A program made the position numbers and the translations under genes. DNA of 64,000 bases from Lamellibrachia columna (Eukaryota; Annelida; Polychaeta; Sabellida; Siboglinidae), in assembly GCA_963662155.1 (NCBI GenBank), contig OY759270.1, positions 8,462,461 through 8,526,460 on the forward strand. The letters are read 5' to 3'. This document shows positions 41,386 through 51,150 of this stretch, piece by piece. The notes under the pieces were generated by a model that ran no database searches, was not told the origin of the DNA, and saw only the letters and a program-made list of their open reading frames with translations. Each line of letters opens with the position of its first letter. Position 1 is the stretch's first letter.

Positions 41386-41490
41386 TCGCTGCAGAACTTG
41401 GGTTTCCCGGGGATTTCAACGCAACAGTTTTGTCATTGCATTGTATTGTATTGTATGACACTGTATTGTATTGTATTGTATTGTATTGTA
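41386..41490. repeat. Dispersed repeat with (TTGTA)n tail, copy 1
   Basis: GCTGCAGAACTTGGGTTTCC and following bases match 45605-45680 in TRIM intron 4 at about 75-80% by eye. This copy ends in a pentanucleotide array at about 41434-41490, like a retroposon tail. Confidence 0.6.
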
Positions 41491-41869
41491 TTTTTTTTTT
41501 TATTGTATACCTGAGCCAATTCTGGCGCAGACGGTTTTCTAAGCTAACTGCATCTTGTGTGTATATTCGAGACCGTGGACTTCTCCGTTTATCACTCGCC
41601 CCGCGGCGCACTGCATTCCGCGCGGACTGATACGAGCACGCCTCGGGTGGCGTCGATCGGGCCACCAACTGGGCGATATTATGAGGTGTTGGTGGGTGTA
41701 ATTGATGGCCCTATTAGCCAGGTTGGTGACGTCAACGCGGCGTCATTCACGGCTATTTATCGGGTTCAAACCAAACTAATTCGCACTTCGGGTCGGTCGG
41801 TGGACGGTACTAGGCAATGACGCATCAGTAGGGACTAGGAAGTGGGTGGCGAGGTGAGGTGAGTCGATG

Positions 41870-42170
41870 GATGAGAGGGAGAGAGAGAGAATGGGAAGGG
41901 AAGGAACGGGGGTAAGAAGGGAGGAAAGGAAGGGAGGTATGGCGTTAGGGTGGACGGGAGGAAGGGAGGGAGGACGGGAGGAAGGGAGGGTGACACGGGA
42001 GGGAGGGAAGGAAGGGAGGCATGGAGGTAGGGTGGACGGGAAGGGGAGACAGGAATGGAGAGAGATAGGTAGAGAGGCAGTGAGGGGACGGGAGGGAAAC
42101 AGAGAGGGAGAGAGAATTACAGGGAAGGAGAGGGAGGGGGAGGGGGAGGGAGGGAGGGAGGTGGGAGAAT
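41870..42170 (+). repeat. Polypurine (GGGA)n-rich tract
   Basis: Irregular GGGAGGGA/GAGAGA sequence, nearly pure purine on the + strand. Confidence 0.93.
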
Positions 42171-43086
42171 TACTGATTGAGCGAACGAACAAGCGAGGGA
42201 GATAGATTGAAAAAAGGAGGCTATGGCAGAATTAAGAAATGTAAAGGGTGATGGTCAATTAGTGTTCAACATTGTGTATGACTAAATGACTAAATGGTTC
42301 TCGCAGCTATAATGTTAGACGTCGTTGTTTTATGTTAGTTTTATTTATGCTGGCAGTTGTTGGTGTTAGTTTTTTGTGATTATCTCCCGCGAGTTGCTGC
42401 TGTTACACTTCGGCTGTACTACGCGAATGCGTCTGCGTTCTTCCTTCGGTCTGGGTGCATCTCGTATGTTGACTTGTCTCTCCGGTCTTTGAACGGAGGC
42501 AGTTACCCTGACTTACGCTGACCTAACGGCACTGACACGCGCGTCTATCTAATCATGCGGCACCTCCAGTAACAGATACGTTGGTGTTGGTTGTCGGGGT
42601 TTCTTTATATAGTACAACTTTCCATCAAATTGTCGATATAGCTGTCTAAACAGTGCGCCAGAATCTGTGCATGCAGCCACGGTCAGTGTATAGTCCATAG
42701 AGTTTATAATGTCATTTACACATATCAATAATAATAATAAATAATTCATTTAAAACAATGGTGTAACTGAACGCGTGATTTGCGCTTGATATAGGTCTAC
42801 GAAAAAATCGTTATGGTTGGAATATTCAAATATATAAATTTAATAATGCTGTGTTGTATTTATTTTAAGGTGCCGCCTTTGACTGTTGGTGCCGCAAAGT
42901 TCATCTAAGAATTGGAACGCAGTTGAGCAGAAATACAGTTCTCGGTCAGAGGACCAGAAACAAGTACATTGTCAACTGAATTCGTCTAATTCCTTTGAGA
43001 ACGACACTCATATTTCGTAATTTCGTGCCGTTTATATACTACACATTCCATGAGCAATGCACCATCTTTGTTGCATTCTGTCACAT
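42171..43086. other. Upstream region of the TRIM gene
   Basis: AT-rich; no exon or repeat recognised. Confidence 0.5.
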
Positions 43087-43153
43087 AAGATGGCCGCAAA
43101 CAAACGCCGCGTTTCAAAATGGCCGCTCTTGTCGTGACGTGTTTGACCACGTG
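43087..43153 (+). promoter_or_regulatory. Candidate proximal promoter of the TRIM gene: two YY1-like sites and an E-box
   Basis: AAGATGGCCGC at 43087-43097 and AAAATGGCCGC at 43116-43126 are close to the YY1 consensus. CACGTG at 43148-43153 is an E-box merged with a TGACGTA half-CRE. All lie within 80 bp upstream of the start codon. No TATA box seen. Function is inferred from motif and position only. Confidence 0.4.
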
Positions 43154-43163
43154 ACGTAGCAGG

Positions 43164-43327
43164 ATGTCACATGGGTCGAATCTGATCGACGAGATCCACG
43201 ACCAGTTTCTCGTGTGCAAGATCTGCTACGAGAACTACACTCGGCCGAAGACACTCACTTGTCTGCACACCTTCTGTGAAGAATGTATCACCAAACAGCA
43301 AGACGCGGAGGCCGAGCGCTCATACCG
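43164..43327 (+). CDS. TRIM gene exon 1: first part of RING
   Basis: Encodes residues 1-54 plus two bases of codon 55. It contains the first six zinc ligands of the RING (CxxC, CxH, CxxC). It ends at a consensus donor, GTAAGT, in phase 2. The RING is split between exons 1 and 2. Confidence 0.88.
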
Positions 43328-45851
43328 GTAAGTCTTCACCACTCCGACTGTAAAGATCTGCTTGCTCACTTAATATGGGACTAACAGAAGCAACGAAGGT
43401 CTTAGTGAAACGGTCCCCTGCAGATCTCGTTATTACTGGATTTCGTTTTTTAATGAACCGTTGATATTGTATTTTATTCTGATGTTTACAAGTAGCCTTT
43501 ATTTGGCCTACCTTGCAACACCACAACAACACCACAACACCACAACAACACCACAACAACACCACAACAACACCAACAACAACATCAACATAACTGTTAT
43601 AGTAACTGAGCAAATCCTAACAGAGGTGAACGAATCGCTGACATTTGTTACCCCCCACCGCAGCTACATGCTCTATCCGCGCCCGATCACGTGCTCCATC
43701 TGCCGGAAAAAGACGGAGGTGCCGAGTGGCGGGGTGCGCCGTCTGCCGGACAACTTCCTCGTCGCCAACCTGGGCGAGGTGGTGAGTCGGCGCCGTCCGT
43801 TCACGACCCAGTGCGAGATCTGCCAGCCGACGGTGGCCAGCGCCGCCAGGCTCGCAATCAGCAAATGTGTCGAGTGCAGGTAAGTAACAGCCACCGTGAT
43901 TGGCTGCTCACGTGCAACTCTCGTTTTGATTGGTGGTGGTGGTGGTGGTAGTAGTAGTAGTAGTAGTATTAGTATAATTAGTTTTAATATTATAACAACC
44001 CGATTTGCTGTTTAATGTCTTCTAAAATATACAAAACGCAATTCGTATGGTGAACGTTGCTACCTGCAGCAAGATGATGTGCCGGAAGTGTGTCGAGCTG
44101 CACCGGAACACGCGCGTCACGCAGGCGCACAGTTTGTTCGACGTGGATGTGGAGAAGGACGTCGAGTGCAAGGCGCACCCCGGCGAGGTCGTCCGCTTCT
44201 TCTGCGAGCCGTGCGAGGCCTGCATCTGTGTCCTATGCACCTTTCAGCAACACAAGGTTCGTGCGGCCAACCACCACATTCGCTGCAAAGGCATAAGAAT
44301 CTTAATTTCACGGACTGCGCCATACTATTAGACAACCCTACCTCACGAGTGTCATTTGCTCACAAAATTAAAATATATTTGTATGCATATATTCCTATAT
44401 ATGCTAATAGGATATGACCATGCTGTCTGCGTCCAAACTAAGCTTATGTAATGTATTTTGGCCTTTGTTTACTAAACGAGTTCTCTTTTTTCAGAACAGA
44501 ACGTTTGTTTGAGACTTTGCGTTGGTTTTGTGTATGTCGGCCTCCCTTAATATGTGACAGGTAGTCTAGGTTATCCCGATTTCATGGAACTGCGTATGCG
44601 CTTATCGGTGGCGCTAGTTAACATGTCAGCCTTCAGATAACCGGAGAAATGAAAGGAATCTCCAACTTTTAGAACACATTCTGAGTAAACCATGGCGTGA
44701 TATTTTTATTTTAGTTGCACATGGTTACTTTGCATTACTTTGCATCTCTTTTAAGTGCATAGCCCCAAAATCATGACTTCTGTTTTGCTTTAAGCGATTA
44801 CGTGTTTGTATTTTTTGCCATAAGAAACAAGTTTGTTTCTGTAAAACATTACTTGGACAATGCAGCAGCGAAGGATGTCGATGAGAATACTCGCCCTCGA
44901 TCTCACACACATAGCCAGGACTGAGAAGATATAATGTGTGTTGAGATATAATACCGGCGTTGGAAGATCTAATGTGTGTTGGGAGATCTAATGTGTTGGG
45001 AGATATAATGTGTATTGGCAGATCTAATGTGTGTTGGAAGATCTAATGTGTGTTGGAAAAAGTCAATTCGGAACACTTGACACCAAAAATGTATTAGTAC
45101 GCCGACTATAACGATATTAACAATAAATGTAGTAACAGAATCACGGATAACAAAATCAGCGTGTAGTAGAATCAAATATATTGCTAGGACGGAATCATTC
45201 CATATTCCCGCTGTACACTGCAACAATATCAATAATTTCGATATCAGTGCTGCACTATCGTGCGCCGTACAGTGTCAGCCTCACTATCTTACCCTCGCGT
45301 CTAAACTGTCTCACCCCCGATGTCTGCTAGGGCCATGACGTGTCATCGTTCGGTGACGGGATCAGGAAGCACCGTCGGTCCATCGAGTGCCTCTCCTCGC
45401 GCTGTCACGACCGCATCGCGCGCGTTCGCCAGCAGCTTAACGCCATCACCCGGTGTGAGCAGCAGATCAAGCGGGCCGAGGACCAGATCCGGGACATGAC
45501 CATCGAGTCGATCGCCGCCATACGTCGCAATGAGAGACAGCTTCTGAAGGTAGGGTCGATGGAATTGCTTACCGATTAGATACTGTCTAACCCATGTGTT
45601 TAGGCGCGCTGCCCAGCTTGTGTTTCCCGAGGATTTTAGCGCAATAGAAGGGTCGTTATTGTACATTGTAGTGCACGGGCTACTGCATCGCTCCCGGGCC
45701 ACCAGAGTAATTAGTGGCCCGTCTCTTGTGCACCGATGTGTTATGTTTATGTCCGTTGCAAAGATGAGGTACGAAATGGATCACGTGTCAAATTTATTTT
45801 ATTGCAGTGCAACTATATTTTACTGCAGTGCAACTGGGTTACTGATATATG

Positions 45852-45922
<71 letters not shown>

Positions 45923-48900
45923 TTGTGTGTATACTAGCATATTAACATATATTAGTATATTACTATTATATTAGTTGTTAACACAAGTAGTGTCATTATA
46001 ATGTTTTTCGTTAATACTTGATTATTATTATCATCATCATCGTCATCATCATTATTATTATATATTTAATATTATTTTGTTATAATATGTTCCATGTTAA
46101 AATTAGTGTTATTTTGTAATACTGCGTTCCATGTTAAAACACTGTTGTGTTGCTGTGATCACGTGACCTGGTACCGATGTGTTGTTGCCGTGGCCGACCA
46201 AGGACCTGTACGAGGTGTATGGAGAGGAGACCGTGGCCTTCCTCAAGGAGAAGTCTCGCTTCAAGGAGAACATCGACGACATGCAGACGACGTGCAAACT
46301 GACGGACATCGTGCTGAAGAACAATAGCGTCGAAATGCTGCTGCTGAAGCGAGACATGGAGGAGCGCTTCGAGGTGATGCTGGGGAGCAAGCTGCAGCCG
46401 CTGCCGGCCAGCATCCAGCACCGCGTCAAGGTCGTCCCCGCTCGCGTCAAACTCGGCTCGCTGGCCGCTTGTGGCGCGGACGACGATGAGGTGGACGCTC
46501 GCCCAATGGTCATCGTCTTAGAAGACGACGAAGAGGAGACGAGCGATGACGAGTCGTGTTCCTCGGAAGAAGACGAGGAAGAGGAAAAGGGGGCGGGAGA
46601 AAAGGAGAAGGATGTGAAGAACCAGGAGGAGAACGGCGTGGATGAGAAGACGGAACGCGCTCGGGAAAAACTGCTCAAGGAGTCAGCCAACTGCGACAGG
46701 GACTACTTCTTCGCGCGTATTGTCGACGCCTACGTCCAGACGGACGAGGTCATCGTACAGCAGGTGAACGTCGACGTGCTCAAGCCACGTGACTCAATCG
46801 CCGACCGGACGACACAGACAGAGTGCCCGGATGTTGAAGACCGCGCGACGAGCCCGGCACCGATCGACACACGTGACTGCTGCGTGACGACATCATCCCC
46901 GGTGTACGAAGACACGGACACGATGACGGATGAGCCGACCGTCACGAGGCGCCAGACGCAGACGGACTCGATCGTGAAAGCAGAACGGCACCAGCAGACG
47001 ACGGACGTAAGACGGTCCACGACTGAAAGGGCCACGACAACCGAGCGCGTGGAACTGTCGGAGGAGAACACCGACACTTCCGGTTTGATTCAAGTGTGCG
47101 AGCAGGCAACGTGCACCGTCAATGCCACTAGCATGAGTGTGGGCGTCGCCACCGACGTCGTGCCAACATCGGATAAGTCGACGGCGCATGCGCAAGACCA
47201 CCGAGAAACTGTGACGTCATCCGTCGGAACACGCGACGTTGCCGCGAGGTCACGACTGGGGGGTACGGACGCTGGCGTTGGCACAGAGCCAACGGCGCGG
47301 AGTGATGCTTCCGTGTTTGACCACGATGCTTGCTCAAGTGAACTGCTGTTCAGTGAGCCAACACTGCCCGGACTAGTTGGTGAAGTAACGCCGCGACAGG
47401 TAGGAGCGGACGGCACTGGCAGTGGTCAGACTAAACGGGTCACATGTAATGTCGTCACCCAGACGTTGTTGAACTTAATCGGTCAATCTCTCCTGCCCAA
47501 CACAATACAGTGTAACAAAGGGACCAACACTTCTACAAACACACTTGCCCACAATATGGACCCTGTCAAAACGTTGGGTACGTCAAAGATCGGTCGGCAA
47601 GAAATCACCACTACAGAAGTGGCTTGTGGCACCGATGTCGATGCACCGGAACTAGCCGAGCGACCGCCGATGGTGACGCAAGCGACATCGATGCACCGGG
47701 GCATGACTGCGTATGACCAGGCAACATGGACAATAGCAACGATGACGTCAGACGAAGCGACATCTATGGACCGACGTGTGACTGCGCATGACCAGGCAAC
47801 ATGGACGACGGCAACGATAACGTCAGACGAAGCGACATCTGTGGACCGACTCATGACGGCGCATGACCAGGCAACATGGACGACGGCAACGACGACGGCC
47901 GACGAAGCGACATCTATGGACCGACTCATGACTGCGCATGACCAGGCAACATGGACGGCGGCAACGACGACGTCAGACGAAGCGACATCTATGGACCGAC
48001 TCATGACTGCGCATGACCAGGCAACATGGACGGCGGCAACGATGACGTCAGACGAAGCGACATCTATGGACCGACTCATGACTGCGCATGAACAGGCAAC
48101 ATGGACGGCGGCAACGATAACGTCAGACGAAGCGACATCTATGGACCGACTCATGACTGCGCATGACCAGGCAACATGGACGGCGGCAACGGTAACGTCA
48201 GACGAAGCGACATCTATGGACCGACCCATGACTGCGCATGACCAGGCAACATGGACAACGGCAACGACGACGGCCGACGAAGCGACGATGATGGATATCA
48301 GTGCGTCGGCAGATGTCGCCACATCGGCACGTGCCGAGACAGCCGACTTCGGCATGCTGAAGCGACCCCGTTCGGTGTCACGCGGTACTGGCGTGCAACT
48401 GATACGGACAGCGAACAAATCGATCACCACTAATATGTTCGAGAGTGTCGAGACGACGACGAACACGCCACTGCAACAGTTCACCGACGCTTCCAGTGGC
48501 ACACCGGTAGTGACCGTGCGCAGCCGCGAATGTTCGCCGTTGCGTGTGCCCATTGCCGATCGCGCATCCAATCCATTCGTATCAAGCGTGGCGACACAAG
48601 ACAGCACCACCAGCTGCCAACCGAAACGTTCGTACGTCGATCGGGCAGCGTCGCCGATCAGGTTCGAGCCGAGCGTGCGCGAAGCTGGCACGTGCATGGG
48701 AAGTGTGGACTACAAGGATCGCGCGTGTTCCCCCGTGCACACGCCAACACAAGACAGCGAGTCGATGACGGAGCGACAGGCGACAGTTACGGTGGCAACT
48801 GCTACGCGTGAGATCACGCTGGCTGACAGCGCCACGCAGATGAAGCGGATCAAAATGGCAACTTCCGGTACGGGCATGTCGCACGTGTCGTACATCGACA

Positions 48901-50555
48901 AGGAGACGACGACGCGTCACATTTTGTTCGTCAACAAAAACGTGTCAACTGAGAACATAACGACGGCCGACAAGCAGACGGCGACGGCCGTCGATATCAC
49001 CGCCGCCTACCGGTACTCTATCGCCGCGAGCACGTGTCGCGTCACTCGCGGCACGTGCACGCCGTCGGTCGTAATGGCTACACGGCACACGTCGCCTCCG
49101 CCAGCCATTCCCATCGTGCACCGTGCCTCGTCCCCGGTGCTCGTGCCGCGCCGTGACAAGGCTGTGTCCGTGACGCGGGGCGAGCTACGGGAACCTGTCG
49201 ACATGTTTCCGTCGGTCGGTCGACCGACGCTACCACCGAAGCCGGCGGCTGACGCGACGGCAGCGACAATCCCGCGCCTGGCGAGCATCGATGAGGACAC
49301 GCACGAGTCGAGCGACGACGACGACGACCACCAGACAGCGCCACCGCCGCCATCGACGCCCACGCACAGTCCGTGTTTCTCGCCCGGCGCTGAGTCGCGA
49401 TTCTCGTTCAACGAGAGTCTCTTCTCGGCGTCGTTCGCGCATCCCTACACGGACGGCACCAGGCGGAGTACGTTCCTTGGCGGTGGCGGCGGCGATGGTG
49501 GTGTTGGTGGTGCGTCGTCCATCTTATGCACCGTCGAGACGGCGACCAACACGAGTGGTGTGGAGACACATACGAAGGGGACGTGCACGCCGCCGCCGGC
49601 CGAGACCGAGGACAAGGCCGTGTGCACGGAGGCTGTGACTGTCGGGGGCAAGATGGCCGAGTGCATCACGAAGCTGAAGACGGTGCGGCACCGACTGGAG
49701 CAGCAGCCGGCGCCTACAACCGCCGTCACTGCCGCCATCATGGCCGACGGACGGGCCCAATCGGGCAAGTCCGGAGTCGTTCGGCACGACACTTCGGCGG
49801 CGATCGACGCGGCGTCAGCCGTCGGGAGAGGGGCCGACCTGCCGGGGAGACAGTCGCATCGATCGCTGGCCAGGAAGAAGCGACTAGGACTTGCTGATTT
49901 GTTGCAGACGGGGTCGTTGCCCGGGGCCGCATCACCTCCCCCGACCCCGTCCGTCGAGTCATCGGAACCCGGTCCTTCAGTCAGGTCAAGCGGCGGGATC
50001 TCAGTCGGCCCTGGCGATGCCCGCCTCAACACACCGGCGTGTACCGGTGAAGCTACGCGGGAGAAAGGCGGACGAGGAACGCCTACGTGTGTCGACGGTT
50101 CGACAAACACGGACATTTCGCTATCGATGTCGTCGACCGATGCCGACTTCCGGTATCTTCTGACTTCCGGTCATCGTCCGTCCGACGTCCGGCAGGGGGC
50201 CGGCGAAGAACGATCTGCGACGGCGAACGGTCGCAGACAACTACTCAAGACGACCACTGAGCGCAAGTCTACATTCGAGCAGTTGCGCTCCATGATGTCG
50301 GACCGACGCAAATCTAGCTCCGAGAAGGCGCCCCCTGTTGCTAGCAGCATTGCCACGCTTGGTAAGGGTCTCGTACCGTTGCCTACAGTCAGTCCGTTAG
50401 TGCAGATGTCCGACACAGCTCGGAAGCGGCTAGAGCAACGTCGTAGGGGGTCCACCCGGACATTAGTACCTACTGCGCATGTCACGGACGCTGCCGTTCG
50501 TTTGCCCCCAGAAACAAATATGGAGGTTTCAGGGGAGGAAAATCAGGCCCCATAA
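43164..50555 (+). CDS. TRIM/RBCC protein with RING, two B-boxes, coiled coil and giant low-complexity tail (5 exons)
   Basis: Predicted RING-type E3 ubiquitin ligase, 1712 residues, from exons 43164-43327, 43664-43879, 44070-44256, 45331-45549 and 46203-50555 (phases agree, all introns GT-AG). Seen: a C3HC4 RING (C18, C21, C33, H35, C38, C41, C65, C68), B-box 1 (C105, C108, C123, C126, C131, C134, H138, H147), B-box 2 (C160, H163, C172, C175, C180, C183, H188, H191), then a coiled coil to about residue 330, an acidic stretch at about 365-390 and a Thr/Ser/Asp-rich tail. The RING and its linker (pattern G-V-x-x-L-x-x-N-F) resemble the TRIM2/TRIM3/TRIM56 group. Those TRIMs usually carry NHL or other folded C-termini; none is visible here. 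The ATG has A at -3 and an in-frame TGA 10-12 bases upstream. Likely cytoplasmic scaffold-ligase; the substrate is unknown. Exon joins are inferred without transcript data. Confidence 0.88.
43520..43590 (+). repeat. (CAACAC)n-type array in TRIM intron 1
   Basis: Irregular CAACACCACAA units. Confidence 0.9.
43664..43879 (+). CDS. TRIM gene exon 2: end of RING, first half of B-box 1
   Basis: Acceptor ...CACCGCAG after a C-rich tract. It completes the Arg codon 55, gives the last RING CxxC pair (C65, C68), the linker and the first four B-box 1 cysteines. It ends with donor GTAAGT in phase 2. Codon third positions are strongly G/C, unlike the AT-rich flanking introns. Confidence 0.88.
43931..43971 (+). 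repeat. (GGT)n(AGT)n array in TRIM intron 2
   Basis: Compound triplet array in a 190-bp intron. Confidence 0.95.
44070..44256 (+). CDS. TRIM gene exon 3: rest of B-box 1, most of B-box 2
   Basis: Acceptor TACCTGCAG. It supplies C131, C134, H138 and H147 of B-box 1 and C160 to H188 of B-box 2. The donor is the weaker GTTCGT, chosen because the reading frame then continues into exon 4 with the missing last ligand, H191. Phase 0. Confidence 0.85.
44930..45060 (+). repeat. Minisatellite, about 7 x 18-19 bp, TRIM intron 3
   Basis: Unit GATCTAATGTGTGTTGGAA with variants. Confidence 0.9.
45130..45222 (+). mobile_element. Fragment of the pogo-like element in TRIM intron 3
   Basis: AACAGAATCACGGATAACA followed by one degenerate minisatellite unit (GGAATCATTCC). 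The terminal inverted repeat is missing. Confidence 0.65.
45331..45549 (+). CDS. TRIM gene exon 4: last B-box 2 histidine and coiled coil
   Basis: Begins GGC CAT GAC after TCTGCTAG, giving the G-H-D that closes B-box 2. The remaining 70 residues are rich in Arg, Gln, Glu and Ile with heptad-like spacing (residues 190-262), as expected for the BBC coiled coil of RBCC proteins. Phase 0 at both ends; donor GTAGGG. Confidence 0.85.
45605..45680. repeat. Dispersed repeat, copy 2, in TRIM intron 4
   Basis: GTTTCCCGAGGATTTTAGCG and flanks correspond to the copy at 41386, without the long pentanucleotide tail. Confidence 0.6.
45852..45923 (+). repeat. (GTGC)n microsatellite, TRIM intron 4
   Basis: About 18 units; complement of the (ACGC) arrays elsewhere. 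Confidence 0.97.
46203..50555 (+). CDS. TRIM gene exon 5: end of coiled coil and 1.4-kresidue low-complexity tail
   Basis: A single 4353-bp exon encoding residues 263-1712. It opens with the end of the coiled coil (DLYEVYGEE...), then an acidic Glu/Asp block (about 365-390). QT motifs follow at Y439-VQTD, R464-TTQTE and R512-QTQTD, with a weaker VVTQT at 679-683. An array of eight 25-residue units spans residues 756-955. Many dispersed D-[KR]-x-[ST] motifs, a Pro-rich and a Gly-rich stretch, and three basic helical segments near the C-terminus complete it. The tail looks intrinsically disordered. The acceptor ACCAAG has a weak pyrimidine tract, so the exact first codon is the least certain join. 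A 404-codon open frame on the other strand (47483-48697) is a shadow. Confidence 0.88.
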   Translation, partial: DLYEVYGEETVAFLKEKSRFKENIDDMQTTCKLTDIVLKNNSVEMLLLKRDMEERFEVMLGSKLQPLPASIQHRVKVVPARVKLGSLAACGADDDEVDARPMVIVLEDDEEETSDDESCSSEEDEEEEKGAGEKEKDVKNQEENGVDEKTERAREKLLKESANCDRDYFFARIVDAYVQTDEVIVQQVNVDVLKPRDSIADRTTQTECPDVEDRATSPAPIDTRDCCVTTSSPVYEDTDTMTDEPTVTRRQTQTDSIVKAERHQQTTDVRRSTTERATTTERVELSEENTDTSGLIQVCEQATCTVNATSMSVGVATDVVPTSDKSTAHAQDHRETVTSSVGTRDVAARSRLGGTDAGVGTEPTARSDASVFDHDACSSELLFSEPTLPGLVGEVTPRQVGADGTGSGQTKRVTCNVVTQTLLNLIGQSLLPNTIQCNKGTNTSTNTLAHNMDPVKTLGTSKIGRQEITTTEVACGTDVDAPELAERPPMVTQATSMHRGMTAYDQATWTIATMTSDEATSMDRRVTAHDQATWTTATITSDEATSVDRLMTAHDQATWTTATTTADEATSMDRLMTAHDQATWTAATTTSDEATSMDRLMTAHDQATWTAATMTSDEATSMDRLMTAHEQATWTAATITSDEATSMDRLMTAHDQATWTAATVTSDEATSMDRPMTAHDQATWTTATTTADEATMMDISASADVATSARAETADFGMLKRPRSVSRGTGVQLIRTANKSITTNMFESVETTTNTPLQQFTDASSGTPVVTVRSRECSPLRVPIADRASNPFVSSVATQDSTTSCQPKRSYVDRAASPIRFEPSVREAGTCMGSVDYKDRACSPVHTPTQDSESMTERQATVTVATATREITLADSATQMKRIKMATSGTGMSHVSYIDKETTTRHILFVNKNVSTENITTADKQTATAVDITAAYRYSIAASTCRVTRGTCTPSVVMATRHTSPPPAIPIVHRASSPVLVPRRDKAVSVTRGELREPVDMFPSVGRPTLPPKPAADATAATIPRLASIDEDTHESSDDDDDHQTAPPPPSTPTHSPCFSPGAESRFSFNESLFSASFAHPYTDGTRRSTFLGGGGGDGGVGGASSILCTVETATNTSGVETHTKGTCTPPPAETEDKAVCTEAVTVGGKMAECITKLKTVRHRLEQQPAPTTAVTAAIMADGRAQSGKSGVVRHDTSAAIDAASAVGRGADLPGRQSHRSLARKKRLGLADLLQTGSLPGAASPPPTPSVESSEPGPSVRSSGGISVGPGDARLNTPACTGEATREKGGRGTPTCVDGSTNTDISLSMSSTDADFRYLLTSGHRPSDVRQGAGEERSATANGRRQLLKTTTERKSTFEQLRSMMSDRRKSSSEKAPPVASSIATLGKGLVPLPTVSPLVQMSDTARKRLEQRRRGSTRTLVPTAHVTDAAVRLPPETNMEVSGEENQAP
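47682..48281 (+). repeat. Coding minisatellite, 8 x 75 bp, inside TRIM exon 5
   Basis: Eight consecutive 75-bp units (period checked at 47682, 47757 and 48282) keep the reading frame and encode near-identical 25-residue units. Each unit splits into two related halves beginning DEATSMDR and DQATW. Differences between units are few, which suggests recent homogenisation. Confidence 0.93.
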
Positions 50556-50651
50556 TATCAACTCGAAACAGAACAAACCAGATAAATTCACGCTAAATAA
50601 CACATGTAAAATTTTACAACTGGAACACATTTTGGATTAAATATTTGAACA

Positions 50652-50657
50652 AATAAA
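50652..50657 (+). terminator. Polyadenylation signal of the TRIM gene
   Basis: AATAAA 97 bases after the stop codon, in an A-rich 3' UTR and the first such hexamer downstream. Confidence 0.55.
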
Positions 50658-51150
50658 CTGAAAAAAGTGACGCAAGAAAATATCTAAGACACCTATCTAA
50701 ATGAATGGTAATCGTACTACAACTTGGCACAAATGCATCTTCACAATTGAAAGTAAGCTCGGAAACCTTTCGTATAAGGCCTGGGTACGGCAGCGTTCTT
50801 GTATCTGGGCATCGTAAATGTGTGTTACCTTACATTTGGATTTATTCTAGATACTACATTCCTTCGTCATGTGACCAGGCGAACTCGTGTTGATTGGTCG
50901 GACACACGCACGGCTGATACTAACTATTGCCATGTTGCATCACATGGCTGAAGTCATACGCTGTCGTAATGCCACTTCGGTTTGTCACCGGACTGTTCTC
51001 TGGGGAACTGTATGCACCTTGTAAAGAAACTTGAACCGCGTAGGAAAATTATATTAACAAGCATGTAAACTTGGCTTCAGTATGCGTTACTTTTATTTAT
51101 TTATTTATGTATTTATTTATTTACGTTTGAGTTTGTGACAAACCGATGAC

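Noticed and set aside
47483..48697. 404-codon open frame on the minus strand
   Set aside because: It lies wholly inside TRIM exon 5 and reflects its repeat structure and codon bias; the sense strand has splice and domain support.
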